Below are positions 15,242 through 23,417 of a stretch of DNA of 32,611 bases, one piece after another. Source of the DNA: Xenococcaceae cyanobacterium MO_234.B1 (GTDB taxonomy: Bacteria > Cyanobacteriota > Cyanobacteriia > Cyanobacteriales > Xenococcaceae); contig JASJEK010000079.1 in assembly GCA_030064915.1 (NCBI GenBank), positions 1-32,611 of the forward strand, read 5' to 3'. Below the pieces are notes generated by a model. It had not been told where the DNA came from. It was given only the letters and a program-made list of their open reading frames with translations, and searched no databases. Made by a program: the position numbers and the translations under genes. Position 1 is the first letter of the stretch. Every line of letters starts with the position of its first letter.

Positions 15242-16285
15242 ATGAGCGATCAGTTTCGAGAATTATTAAAAAAAGTTGGTAGTGGAACTCACACTAGCAA
15301 ATCTCTCACTCGTGAGGAAGCAACCCAAGCCACGTTGATGATGTTGCAACAACAAGCAACTCCAGCCCAAATTGGTGCTTTTATGATCGCTCATCGCATC
15401 AAACGCCCTACAGGGGAAGAGTTAACGGGAATGCTGGATGCTTATCACCTCTTAGGGAAAAAAATTAGTATCGCACATTTGAAGGAAAACCATCCCCCAG
15501 TGTGCTTCGGAAATCCTTATGACGGGCGTTCTCGCACTGTTCCAGTAATGCCCATCACCGCCCTAATGCTATCTGCCGTAGATATCCCTGTAATAATTCA
15601 TGGTGGTGATTGTATGCCCACTAAATACGGCTTACCCCTAGTAGAAATTTGGCAACAACTGGGAATCGACTTTTCAAGCTTTTCTCTAGCTGATATAGAA
15701 ACTTGCTTGGCAAAAACAGGAATAGGATTTGTCTATCTCCCCCAACATTTTCCTGAAGCATACAACCTGATTCCCTATCGCGAACAAATTGGGAAACGTC
15801 CCCCCTTTGCTACTATCGAGTTAATTTGGTGTCCTGTCAAAGAAGATATCCCCATTATTTGCGGTTTTGTTCATCCTCCCACAGAAGAGCGCATTCGGGA
15901 AACCTTTGCCCTACGAGGAGTCAAGCAATACACCACAATTAAAGGTTTAGAAGGTAGTTGCGATCTAGCTCGTAATCGCACTGCTATTATTGGCAGTAGC
16001 AAAGATGGCAATTTTGAGCGATTAATTATCCATCCTTGGGACTACAATCTTAATGGTAAAGACCTACCATTCACTTCCAATACCCAAGCCATAGCAGAAA
16101 TACAAGCAGTAATTCAAGGTAAATCCACAGAATTAACCCCTAGTGCCATTCTGAATGGAGGCTTTTATCTCTGGCATTTAGGTATTTGTCCTGATCTCAA
16201 CGCAGGGTTAAGTCTGGCTGAAGAATTAATTACAAAAGGGAAAATAGCAGCTAAATTGCATCAACTGCAAACATTTATCATTTAA
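15242..16285 (+). CDS. TrpD2-like (YbiB-type) phosphoribosyltransferase-family protein
   Basis: The 347-aa protein has the fold of anthranilate phosphoribosyltransferase: an N-terminal helical domain (SKSLTREEATQATLMMLQQQ ... ATPAQIGAFMIAHRIKRPTGEELTGML) and an alpha/beta core. However, the PRPP-binding GTGGD motif of true TrpD is replaced by CFGNPYDGRSRTVPVMP, and the KHGN motif by IHGGDCMPTKYG. This is the pattern of the TrpD2/YbiB branch, whose E. coli member binds nucleic acid and does not make tryptophan. A role in tryptophan synthesis is therefore unlikely. It follows the LysR gene by 22 bp. Confidence 0.75.
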   Translation: MSDQFRELLKKVGSGTHTSKSLTREEATQATLMMLQQQATPAQIGAFMIAHRIKRPTGEELTGMLDAYHLLGKKISIAHLKENHPPVCFGNPYDGRSRTVPVMPITALMLSAVDIPVIIHGGDCMPTKYGLPLVEIWQQLGIDFSSFSLADIETCLAKTGIGFVYLPQHFPEAYNLIPYREQIGKRPPFATIELIWCPVKEDIPIICGFVHPPTEERIRETFALRGVKQYTTIKGLEGSCDLARNRTAIIGSSKDGNFERLIIHPWDYNLNGKDLPFTSNTQAIAEIQAVIQGKSTELTPSAILNGGFYLWHLGICPDLNAGLSLAEELITKGKIAAKLHQLQTFII

Positions 16286-16336
16286 CATTCTCCAAAAATC
16301 TCCTCTACCTCGAACAATAGATTAGGATATCTCTGA

Positions 16337-16395
16337 ATCTCTCCGCGCCATCTCTCCGCGCCTCTGCGTCTTTGCGTCTTTGCGTCTTTGCGTGA
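16337..16395. repeat. tctctccgcgcc / tgcgtctt short tandem repeats
   Basis: Two copies of tctctccgcgcc (about 16338-16349 and 16351-16362) are followed by tgcgtctt repeated three times and a final tgcgtga. On the other strand this reads cacgcaaagacgcaaagacg and on, a short repeat common between genes in cyanobacteria and other bacteria. No function is known. Confidence 0.75.
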
Positions 16396-16427
16396 GATAA
16401 TAATTGATTATCGGGAAACAGACCCTA

Positions 16428-16549
16428 ATACTAAATCCGATTATCAAAACCTACTTATCTCTGACAGGTTAAAAACGGCACGCTATACAGGCAAAGTCTG
16501 CCTACGCAGACTTCAAGGATAAAGATGCTATGTAAACAGGATTTGGTAT
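16428..16549. mobile_element. 122-bp MITE-like element
   Basis: atactaaatcc at 16428-16438 is matched by ggatttggtat at 16539-16549, an 11-bp inverted repeat with one mismatch. Between them lies a perfect 8-bp hairpin (aagtctgc 16494-16501, gcagactt 16506-16513). Ends of the type (T)ATACCAAATCC are familiar from cyanobacterial short mobile repeats. No clear target duplication is seen. Confidence 0.5.
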
Positions 16550-16604
16550 AAAACCCTCTCCCAATCTCCATCAGACTTAACCAGCAAATTCGATGTTGAC
16601 TAGC

Positions 16605-17945
16605 TTAAAACTGCAACTCCCTAACCACTTGATCCAACCCAACAGAATTAGAAGCTTTAAATAAAATGCGATCGCCTTCTTGAATTACCTCTTTAAGTCT
16701 TATCGTTAATATCTTTTTGTCAGAGAAACATTCTCCAGTTATTCCTGTTGCACCTGTAATAATATTTTCCGTTGCTGGTTCATCTGCTAACACAAATAAA
16801 CGATCAATAGCTAATTCTCTTACCACTTCTCCTACTTGCTGATGGAGTAATGTAGACTGTTCCCCTAGTTCTTTCATAGTACCTAATACTGCAATGTGCC
16901 TTTTTCCTGGAGTTTCTTTTAGCATTCTTATTGCAGCTACCATAGATTCAAAACCAGCATTGTAAGTTTCATCTAGTAAGACTATATCCTGGGATAATTC
17001 ATAACGATGCGATCGCCCTTTAGGTAAATTGACGGTAATTCCAGCAGTTAGAGGTGTAATATCTATCTCCAAGGCTTTAGCTACTGCGATCGCTGCCAAG
17101 TAGTTACTGGCGTTATGAATTCCTGGTAAGGGTAGGGGAAACTGCTTCCCTTCTACTTCTAAAGTCTCAGAATCAATTAGTTTTCCTAGAATATCCCCTC
17201 CCGTTAATCCATAGGTAAGAGTTTTTCCTTGCCATACTGTAGCTGCGGTTTCTATTAGTAAGGGATTATCATAATTCAAAACTGCTATGCCAGATTTAGG
17301 CATTTGTGCCAACAGTTCACATTTAGCTTGTGCGATCGCTTCTCTTGACCCGAGTCTTCCAATGTGTGCCGTACCGACATTAGTTATAACTCCCACATCG
17401 GGACGGGCAATATCTGTTAGTAAAGCAATTTCTCCTAAGCCTCGCATTCCCATTTCAATCACTGCATAATCATCTTCAGGGGAAATTTCTAGCAAAGTTT
17501 TGGGAACACCAATTTCATTATTATAGTTAGCTTGGGTTTTGAGTACCTTTCCCTGAGTACCTAAAACTCCAGCAATTAACTCCTTGGTACTGGTTTTTCC
17601 CACCGAACCAGTCACCGCAATGACAGGAAGGGAAAAGCGGTTGCGCCACCAATGGGCAATCTGTTGATAAGCTTGCAGAGTATCTGAAACAATAAATTGA
17701 GATATCTTATCTGGTAACTGACGGTCAACAATAACTGCGATCGCTCCTTGCTCCACAGCAGTAGTGACAAAATTATGTCCATCAAACTTGTCTCCCACCA
17801 AAGCAATAAAAATGTCTCCAGGTTTGAGAGTGCGGGTATCTGTTGTAATTCCCGTCCCTGAGTTTGGTTCATCAACAATACTGAGATTCGTTAAATTATG
17901 AGAAAGAATTTCACTAAGTTTTGTTAAAGAAATTTTGAGAGTCAT
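16605..17945 (-). CDS. murF: UDP-N-acetylmuramoyl-tripeptide--D-Ala-D-Ala ligase MurF
   Basis: MurF adds D-Ala-D-Ala to the muramyl tripeptide in the cytoplasm, the last soluble ligation of peptidoglycan precursor synthesis. The 446-aa product fits the family length. It has the N-terminal UDP-binding domain (DTRTLKPGDIFIALVGDKFD GHNF at about residues 36-58), the ATP-binding loop VTGSVGKTSTKE (residues 111-122), YNNEIGVPKTLL, the central motif VIEMGMRG and VGVITNVGTAHIGRLGS, the HNASNYLAAIAVA segment, and a C-terminal domain with DETYNAG. A single-gene unit on the minus strand; the 270-bp gap upstream also drives the divergent paralog pair. Confidence 0.95.
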   Translation of the reverse strand: MTLKISLTKLSEILSHNLTNLSIVDEPNSGTGITTDTRTLKPGDIFIALVGDKFDGHNFVTTAVEQGAIAVIVDRQLPDKISQFIVSDTLQAYQQIAHWWRNRFSLPVIAVTGSVGKTSTKELIAGVLGTQGKVLKTQANYNNEIGVPKTLLEISPEDDYAVIEMGMRGLGEIALLTDIARPDVGVITNVGTAHIGRLGSREAIAQAKCELLAQMPKSGIAVLNYDNPLLIETAATVWQGKTLTYGLTGGDILGKLIDSETLEVEGKQFPLPLPGIHNASNYLAAIAVAKALEIDITPLTAGITVNLPKGRSHRYELSQDIVLLDETYNAGFESMVAAIRMLKETPGKRHIAVLGTMKELGEQSTLLHQQVGEVVRELAIDRLFVLADEPATENIITGATGITGECFSDKKILTIRLKEVIQEGDRILFKASNSVGLDQVVRELQF

Positions 17946-18214
17946 TAGTTTAAGTACTGAAGTTTTTTAAAAAATTATGTTTTTATGTCATTAATGCTCC
18001 TTGATTATACATATAATAGTGGCTTTTTTTGAGATTTTTTATCCCTAAAAGGTTAGTAAACATACTGATTTTATTTATGAGCAAGTTTGATTATAAATTT
18101 TATTTAATTTATTAAACTATAATTGTAATATGAAGTTTAGAGAAAGCTTTTTAGCTCAAAAAAATAACTTTAAATTTAAGGGTTCCCTCGGTGTTATAAA
18201 AGAGATGGTAAGGT

Positions 18215-19615
18215 ATGGCAACAAGCAAGAAGGTCAAATCCAATTTTCAACTTATCAAAGAACAATCACAAATAATTTACAATCATCTACAAGACTGTCT
18301 TCAAGAAGATAGTCCAGAAAAGATAATTGAGCGATTTCGCTATTTATTTATCAAAGGAACAGGCTACAATAATCTTCAAGTGCGTCTAGCTCTAGATGGA
18401 ATTGTTGAATCCAGTATTGTCGAACAAGACTTTTACTGTTTTCTCAATCGTTGTTTCCAGATTATTATTAATTATTGGCATAAGCAGCCAAATCTAAAAA
18501 ATAGTATTCCCCTATTAATTGCTCAATTAGATTTAGCTTTACCACCTAATTCTGCTCATTCTAAATCATCAAGAAAGTTAAGACAGTTAGTTCGCAATTT
18601 TCAACAGACAGAGCAATATACCAAGCTCAAATGCCTAAGTAATTTAATTAGTCAACGCAGAAAAAACGATACTCTTCAAACCTTTGAATCCGTAGGCAAT
18701 TTAATTCAACGCTACCCTTACTTACATCAACACTGCTTATTGAGTGAAGATAGTAGTTATGAATTTCAAAAAACAATTAAAACCATACAAAAACAGATTC
18801 AATGTCGTTATGAACTTGAACTTTCTCAATATGTAACTTATAGGGCGAGACTTTCAGAAATTGCTCGTAAATCTAAAGTATCTAATGGTAAAGTTCTTAA
18901 TAAATCTCTTATTCAACCAGTAAAAAATCCGACTTTACTCAGCGATCGCAAACTAGATAGTACTCTACGTCAATATCTGGGTAAAGTAGAAAAAAATTAT
19001 ACTTATAAAGATTTAGCTTACAATTTTTTAAATCATAGTGCTGACATAACATCTTATAAAGTTTTTAAGAATGATTTTTATGAATATCTAACTTTAGGAC
19101 TAGATTCTAGATATTGTCATTCTAAACTAAATCCCAAAATCTATCAGTGGTTACAAGAAATTTTACCTGATATTGGCAGTCGTAACCTAGATGAATTTAC
19201 GATGATTCGGGCTTGTTCTTATTTATTAAAATCTTTAATAGTTGACAGTAAAAAAAATCCCGATCATTATTTATTTATTGATATTGTTGCCAATATAGGG
19301 ACGACTCAAGTTATTGGACTATTGCTAAAATTGGTTTTAATATGCTCTAAGGTAAAACCTTATTTAGAACAAAGATTTGCGATTCTTTTCTCTCATTACG
19401 AATCTTTTGCCAAAGATGAATTAATGTGGTTAATCAATTCTTTAGAGAAATTGCAGTTAGCATTCACTATTCATTTTGGGAAAGTTGATTTATCTTTGGT
19501 TAAAATTATCGGTTCTACCGAACTTACCTATAGTAAACTAACAATGAGGAATCAGGAACAGGTAACAGGTAACAGGGAACTCGTTGAGTTATACTCGCTA
19601 AAATACAGTCACTGA
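18215..19615 (+). CDS. conserved hypothetical protein, first of a tandem paralog pair
   Basis: No domain recognised. The 466-aa, largely helical and basic protein shares the whole length of its plan with the next gene: FRYLF near residue 43, an INYWHKQ segment, QLVRNFQQTEQYTKLK, YPYLHQHCLL, the RYELELSQYVTYRARLSEIA block, TLRQYL, and the best conserved C-terminal block (ANIGTTQVIGLLLKLVLI ... LEQRFAILFSHYES). There is no signal peptide or clear membrane helix. Compared with its paralog it has about 30 extra residues at the end, coded across heptamer repeats, so the original stop may have been lost. The start ATG 18215 overlaps a longer upstream frame in another phase that looks spurious. Confidence 0.75.
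   Translation: MATSKKVKSNFQLIKEQSQIIYNHLQDCLQEDSPEKIIERFRYLFIKGTGYNNLQVRLALDGIVESSIVEQDFYCFLNRCFQIIINYWHKQPNLKNSIPLLIAQLDLALPPNSAHSKSSRKLRQLVRNFQQTEQYTKLKCLSNLISQRRKNDTLQTFESVGNLIQRYPYLHQHCLLSEDSSYEFQKTIKTIQKQIQCRYELELSQYVTYRARLSEIARKSKVSNGKVLNKSLIQPVKNPTLLSDRKLDSTLRQYLGKVEKNYTYKDLAYNFLNHSADITSYKVFKNDFYEYLTLGLDSRYCHSKLNPKIYQWLQEILPDIGSRNLDEFTMIRACSYLLKSLIVDSKKNPDHYLFIDIVANIGTTQVIGLLLKLVLICSKVKPYLEQRFAILFSHYESFAKDELMWLINSLEKLQLAFTIHFGKVDLSLVKIIGSTELTYSKLTMRNQEQVTGNRELVELYSLKYSH
19554..19581 (+). repeat. heptamer repeats inside the 3' end of the first paralog
   Basis: Four heptamers in a row (aggaaca, ggtaaca, ggtaaca, gggaact) occur within the last codons of the preceding gene. The same kind of heptamer is intergenic at 8074-8108 and 9860-9880, so here intergenic repeat DNA appears to have become coding. 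Confidence 0.6.
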
Positions 19616-19716
19616 GACTTTTCACCACATCCTCTTAAGTAGTTCAGTCCTTGAGGATGTCAAATATTTGTTTGAGGCTATAATAGGACAAAAGTAATAA
19701 TGTCTTAGACTTATAC

Positions 19717-21009
19717 GTGACTAAATCTCAAGATAATCTTGTTTGGCAACAGGCTAAACAGGAAAAAGTGATTTATGAATACCTGCGAAATTCCGTCGAA
19801 AGTAAACCGCCTCAGGAAATGATCGGGGAATTTCGCTATTTATTTCTGGAATTAAGACATAATAATACTGAAGTTCGTCAAACGTTAGAAAACATTGTTC
19901 TTTCTAAGCACAAAGAATATATGTTTTTACAAATATTAAACTATTGCTGTCATATATTAATTAACTATTGGTCACAAAAAGCTGAAACCTATCCCTACAT
20001 ATGGGAATTACTTGAGTTATTTAATCCCGTCAATTTTCGGCAAACAAAACGAGTAAGATACCATGATCGTCGTAGGCAAAAGCTATTTGATTTGGTTCAA
20101 AATTTTAACCAAACTGAATACTATCTTAAACTAATACGCATAGCAAAATTTGTTAATACTAGTTCAGCAATTAAATTAAAAGAGCAATCTTTTATTGGTG
20201 ATTTACTTTCCCATTATCCTTATCTCTATTCCCCTGTACTCCTAGGTAAAGAATCTATCCCGGGAACTAGTAATTTGATTCTTAATCTTCAACAAAAACG
20301 CCAGAAGAAGTTTGAATTGCAACTAGCACAGCACATGATTTATCGTTCTAGATTAGTTCAAATCGCTCGTGCCAAACAGCTATCTAACAGGGCAGGTAAA
20401 ATAATTAAAAGAGTAGATAATCCTACTTTTTTAGGGGAAGCAGACTTAAAAAAAACTTTAAAACAATATCTAAATAAAATAGATGAAACAGGAACAATTT
20501 ATCAGCATGCTAAACGATTTTTGATAGAAATTAAATTTATTAAATCTTACAAAGAGTTCAAACAAAGTTTATATCAATATCTTATACTTGGTATCCGACA
20601 ATCTACAACCAATAAATACCTCCTACAGCAAAAATTAAAACAAGTAATTGATGATATTTATTATCAATCAGATTCTCAACCTTGTACCAATAGTTTGATG
20701 CTTCAAACTTATCAAAGATTATTAAGATTTTTTGTAGTTGACACTACCCGTCAAAATGATCATCATCAATTGATTGAGTTAATTATGAATTTGGGGACAA
20801 CTCAAACTACTGCTTTACTGCTCAAAATTATTTTAATTTCTCCTCATGTCAAATTAGACTTGGAGCAAAGATTAGGTATTCTTTTTTCTTCCTATGAATC
20901 TCACACTATAGAAGATGGAAAATGGCTAGTCAAACTTTTAGAAAATATCCTAATTGCTTTTAGTCTCTACTTTGGTGATATTAATCTATCTATTCCCAAA
21001 GTTATTTGA
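19717..21009 (+). CDS. conserved hypothetical protein, second of a tandem paralog pair
   Basis: No domain recognised. The 430-aa protein starts with GTG 19717 (TKSQDNLVWQQAKQEKVIYE) and follows its paralog block by block: MIGEFRYLFLELRHNN, INYWSQK, LFDLVQNFNQTEYYLKLI, YPYLYSPVLL, KKFELQLAQHMIYRSRLVQI, DNPTFLGEADLKKTLKQYLN, and MNLGTTQTTALLLKIILI with LEQRLGILFSSYES. Identity looks low outside these blocks, so the duplication is old. It ends IPKVI at 21009, overlapping by 8 bp the end of the convergent response-regulator gene. Mostly helical, no membrane segment seen. Role unknown. Confidence 0.75.
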   Translation: MTKSQDNLVWQQAKQEKVIYEYLRNSVESKPPQEMIGEFRYLFLELRHNNTEVRQTLENIVLSKHKEYMFLQILNYCCHILINYWSQKAETYPYIWELLELFNPVNFRQTKRVRYHDRRRQKLFDLVQNFNQTEYYLKLIRIAKFVNTSSAIKLKEQSFIGDLLSHYPYLYSPVLLGKESIPGTSNLILNLQQKRQKKFELQLAQHMIYRSRLVQIARAKQLSNRAGKIIKRVDNPTFLGEADLKKTLKQYLNKIDETGTIYQHAKRFLIEIKFIKSYKEFKQSLYQYLILGIRQSTTNKYLLQQKLKQVIDDIYYQSDSQPCTNSLMLQTYQRLLRFFVVDTTRQNDHHQLIELIMNLGTTQTTALLLKIILISPHVKLDLEQRLGILFSSYESHTIEDGKWLVKLLENILIAFSLYFGDINLSIPKVI

Positions 21010-21685
21010 TATCTTCTCGCATTACATAGCCTACACTACGCACAGTCTGAATTAACCTGGATTCATTATTGGCTTCTAGTTTAAGACGTAAATAACGAAC
21101 ATAAACTTCAATAATATTAGAATCCCCCATAAAATCATATCCCCAAACACGCTCCAAGATTTGGTCACGGGTTAAAACTTGACGCGGATGAGAAATTAAA
21201 TACTCTAGTAAATCAAACTCTTTCGCAGTTAACTCGATCCGACGACTACCACGATACACTTCTCTCGATGAACGGTCTAAACGCAAATCAGCAAATTGCA
21301 ATACATTACCATCTTCTTCTTGATTGCGTCGTAAATTAGCCCGAATTCTAGCTAATAACTCTTCAATGCTAAATGGTTTAACAATATAATCATCTGCACC
21401 ACCATCTAAACCTGTAACGCGATCGCTGATTTCATCTTTAGCAGTTAAAAGAATAATGGGTACTTTATCTCCTGTTTGGCGTAAGCGATGACAAATTTCT
21501 ACTCCTGAAACTCCAGGTAACATCCAATCTAGCAAAATTAGGTCAGGATTCTTTTCTCTTGCTGTAGCTAATCCCTCTAAACCATCGTGGTTAACAGTTA
21601 CCTCATAACCTTCATATTCCAACTCTAACTTAATGAATTGAGCCAGCTTGGCTTCATCTTCTACAATTAAGATGTGATGTTTCAT
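21002..21685 (-). CDS. OmpR/PhoB-type response regulator
   Basis: The 227-aa protein has a receiver domain (ILIVEDEAKLAQFIKLELEY, phosphoacceptor Asp53 in LILLDWMLPGVSG, IILLTAKDE, and the Lys in ADDYIVKPFS) and a C-terminal winged helix (LTAKEFDLLEYLISHPRQVL, DSNIIEVYVRYLRLKLE, TVRSVGYVMRED). All phosphorylation-site residues are present, so it should act as a phosphorylated DNA-binding regulator. It resembles cyanobacterial regulators of the NblR/ManR/RppA style, but I would not fix one name. It is third in the unit mutT / PATAN-REC / this gene, 17 bp after the PATAN-REC stop. No histidine kinase is adjacent; one lies about 3.6 kb upstream. Confidence 0.92.
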   Translation of the reverse strand: MKHHILIVEDEAKLAQFIKLELEYEGYEVTVNHDGLEGLATAREKNPDLILLDWMLPGVSGVEICHRLRQTGDKVPIILLTAKDEISDRVTGLDGGADDYIVKPFSIEELLARIRANLRRNQEEDGNVLQFADLRLDRSSREVYRGSRRIELTAKEFDLLEYLISHPRQVLTRDQILERVWGYDFMGDSNIIEVYVRYLRLKLEANNESRLIQTVRSVGYVMREDIK

Positions 21686-21702
21686 TTTTTGTAGCTAAAT
21701 TT

Positions 21703-22959
21703 TTACGCCTCCGATACTTCAGATGGTAAATGCTGAGCAATAGTATGGAGTAATTTATCAGCATCTACTGTTTTCTGAAGAAAACAGGATGAGCCTACCA
21801 TTTTACTTTTAATTCTATCAATCACATTCTCGCTACTCGTGAGAAAAATAATCGGAGTCTCGGCAAAATTAGGGTTTTGACGTAGTTGGGTGCAAAGCTC
21901 ATAGCCATCCATCTGAGGCATATAGAGGTCGAGTAAAATTAAATCTGGCTGGTACTCTGTTAAGCGAGAAATAGCTTCTAAGGGGTTGTTAATTGCCAGA
22001 AACCGATATCCTGCGATCGCTAAAATTTGCTCCATCATCGAAGTAATCGCTCGACTATCATCAATACAGGCGATGAGTGGTTGCTGTCGATTTTTTCCTG
22101 GAATTAAATAATTATCTGTAACATTAGGTGGTGAGAGATCAGCCACCTCAACTAATCCTATAATCCCTGATTGGATATAGGGGAGAAGGAATTGAATTAC
22201 TTCTAGAGGAGGTATTTTTTTAGCTACTGCTATATCCCTCAATGTTTGCTCTCCATTTAACAGATCATGCCAATCTTGATAAAATTCCGATGTTGTTCTC
22301 TGTTTCAGTTGATTAGGTTGTAGAATTACTGGTGCTAGATTAGGAGAGCGATCTGCAATCATTGCATCTTGCCATTCCTGCCATTGTTTTTGAGTTTCAG
22401 GAATTACAGACGCTAAAGATATTGCATCTAACAGAGGTGATAAGGAATCGTCTACCTCAACTTGACAAATAACCTCCATTCCTTGGGTAATATCAAATAA
22501 AATTTCGGCAACAGTAGCATAAATTAAATTTTGAGCTTGCTCAGAGGTAATTTTCTTATTTTCTACCCAGGTATGTAACAGTTTATATTCCCAAAAAGGT
22601 TGGTTAATTTCTACCGTATTATTATTATTATTGTTATTATTTTCAGTCAAAGAACTACTAGTAGATAAATGATCTACTTTTTGATACATATTTTGATACA
22701 TAGAGGATAGATCAAAATCGACTTCAGGCAGAAAAAAAGTCAGATTTCTTTGCCAACGTCTTAGGGGATGTTTGCCTCCCGTAGCGTATAAGACTTGACC
22801 TTGATATAGAGCAAAATACCACTGAGTTTGCTGTAATGGGTTAATAAAAGTTAGATAGCCAGTTAAGCCAGCTTGTAGAAGAGATTGAAATAATTTAATT
22901 TGTTTGGAACTCGTAAACTCTTTAATAACTGGATTATCAGGAGCATTAGTTACAGACAT
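21703..22959 (-). CDS. PATAN (DUF4388) - receiver response regulator
   Basis: The 418-aa protein resembles PatA/PixG-type regulators of cyanobacteria, which act in motility, phototaxis and cell patterning by protein contact and not DNA binding. Residues about 15-275 form the PATAN module, beginning FQSLLQAGLTGYLTFINPLQ with LYQGQVLYATGGKHPLRRW. Residues about 294-410 are a receiver with Asp344 in DLILLDLYMPQMDGYE, a DD pair (CIDDSRAI), and a Lys in FLQKTVDADK. A run of eight Asn (107-114) sits in the linker of the N-terminal module. The start is one base after the mutT stop, so translation is probably coupled. Confidence 0.88.
   Translation of the reverse strand: MSVTNAPDNPVIKEFTSSKQIKLFQSLLQAGLTGYLTFINPLQQTQWYFALYQGQVLYATGGKHPLRRWQRNLTFFLPEVDFDLSSMYQNMYQKVDHLSTSSSLTENNNNNNNNTVEINQPFWEYKLLHTWVENKKITSEQAQNLIYATVAEILFDITQGMEVICQVEVDDSLSPLLDAISLASVIPETQKQWQEWQDAMIADRSPNLAPVILQPNQLKQRTTSEFYQDWHDLLNGEQTLRDIAVAKKIPPLEVIQFLLPYIQSGIIGLVEVADLSPPNVTDNYLIPGKNRQQPLIACIDDSRAITSMMEQILAIAGYRFLAINNPLEAISRLTEYQPDLILLDLYMPQMDGYELCTQLRQNPNFAETPIIFLTSSENVIDRIKSKMVGSSCFLQKTVDADKLLHTIAQHLPSEVSEA
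22618..22641 (-). repeat. trinucleotide microsatellite coding eight asparagines
   Basis: An (att)n run, interrupted once by attgtt, codes for Asn107-114 of the PATAN-REC protein. Such runs can change length by slippage, in steps of one residue. Confidence 0.85.
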
Positions 22960-22960
22960 T

Positions 22961-23377
22961 TTATTTAGCTTGCATTTTTAGTGTATCGACAATCTTAGTG
23001 TTAGCTTCAGGGAAAGTGTATTGATCGATATCCTCAACCTTCACCCAAAGTACTTCATCACATTCTATAGTCTGTGGCTCTCCAGATAAGTACTGACAAT
23101 GGTGCACCAATAAGGTTACTGTAAATTTGACATATTCGTGATGGATCGTCAGCAGGCGTTCTTGTACTGCTACCTCCACACCCAATTCTTCTCTAATCTC
23201 TCTTCTGATACATTCTTCTACTGTTTCATTTGGTTCTATTTTTCCCCCTGGAAATTCCCACAATCCAGCCATCTCCCCCGACTTTAGCCTACGGTCAATC
23301 AGGATTTCCCCATTGTGGTTACGAATAACTCCTACTCCAATAACTTTGTGAGGAATTGAGGATAATATTTCAGGCAT
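22961..23377 (-). CDS. mutT: MutT-type NUDIX hydrolase (8-oxo-dGTP diphosphatase)
   Basis: MutT removes oxidised nucleotides such as 8-oxo-dGTP from the pool, which matters in a phototroph. The 138-aa protein fits MutT length and has a complete Nudix box (GX5EX7REUXEEXGU) at residues 45-67: GKIEPNETVEECIRREIREE then LGV. Upstream are VIGVGVIRNHNGEILIDRRL and AGLWEFPGG, a typical MutT start. The gene leads a three-gene unit with the PATAN-REC and OmpR-type regulators, with a one-base gap to the former. Confidence 0.9.
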   Translation of the reverse strand: MPEILSSIPHKVIGVGVIRNHNGEILIDRRLKSGEMAGLWEFPGGKIEPNETVEECIRREIREELGVEVAVQERLLTIHHEYVKFTVTLLVHHCQYLSGEPQTIECDEVLWVKVEDIDQYTFPEANTKIVDTLKMQAK

Positions 23378-23417
23378 TGGTAGTTATTGACAATTAGTAA
23401 CAGTTAGTTTTGCTGAT

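Larger units (their letters stand above)
16286..16604. other. intergenic region holding two repeat elements
   Basis: The gap between the TrpD2-like gene and murF (convergent, both 3' ends) has no ORF. It holds the tgcgtctt-type repeat at 16337-16395 and the MITE-like element at 16428-16549, both listed separately. Confidence 0.6.

Noticed and set aside
15242-16285. true anthranilate phosphoribosyltransferase (trpD)
   Set aside because: The GTGGD and KHGN motifs are replaced, which points to the TrpD2/YbiB branch.
18130-18312. 60-codon frame before the first paralog
   Set aside because: It overlaps the real gene out of frame; the paralog comparison supports the 18215 frame.
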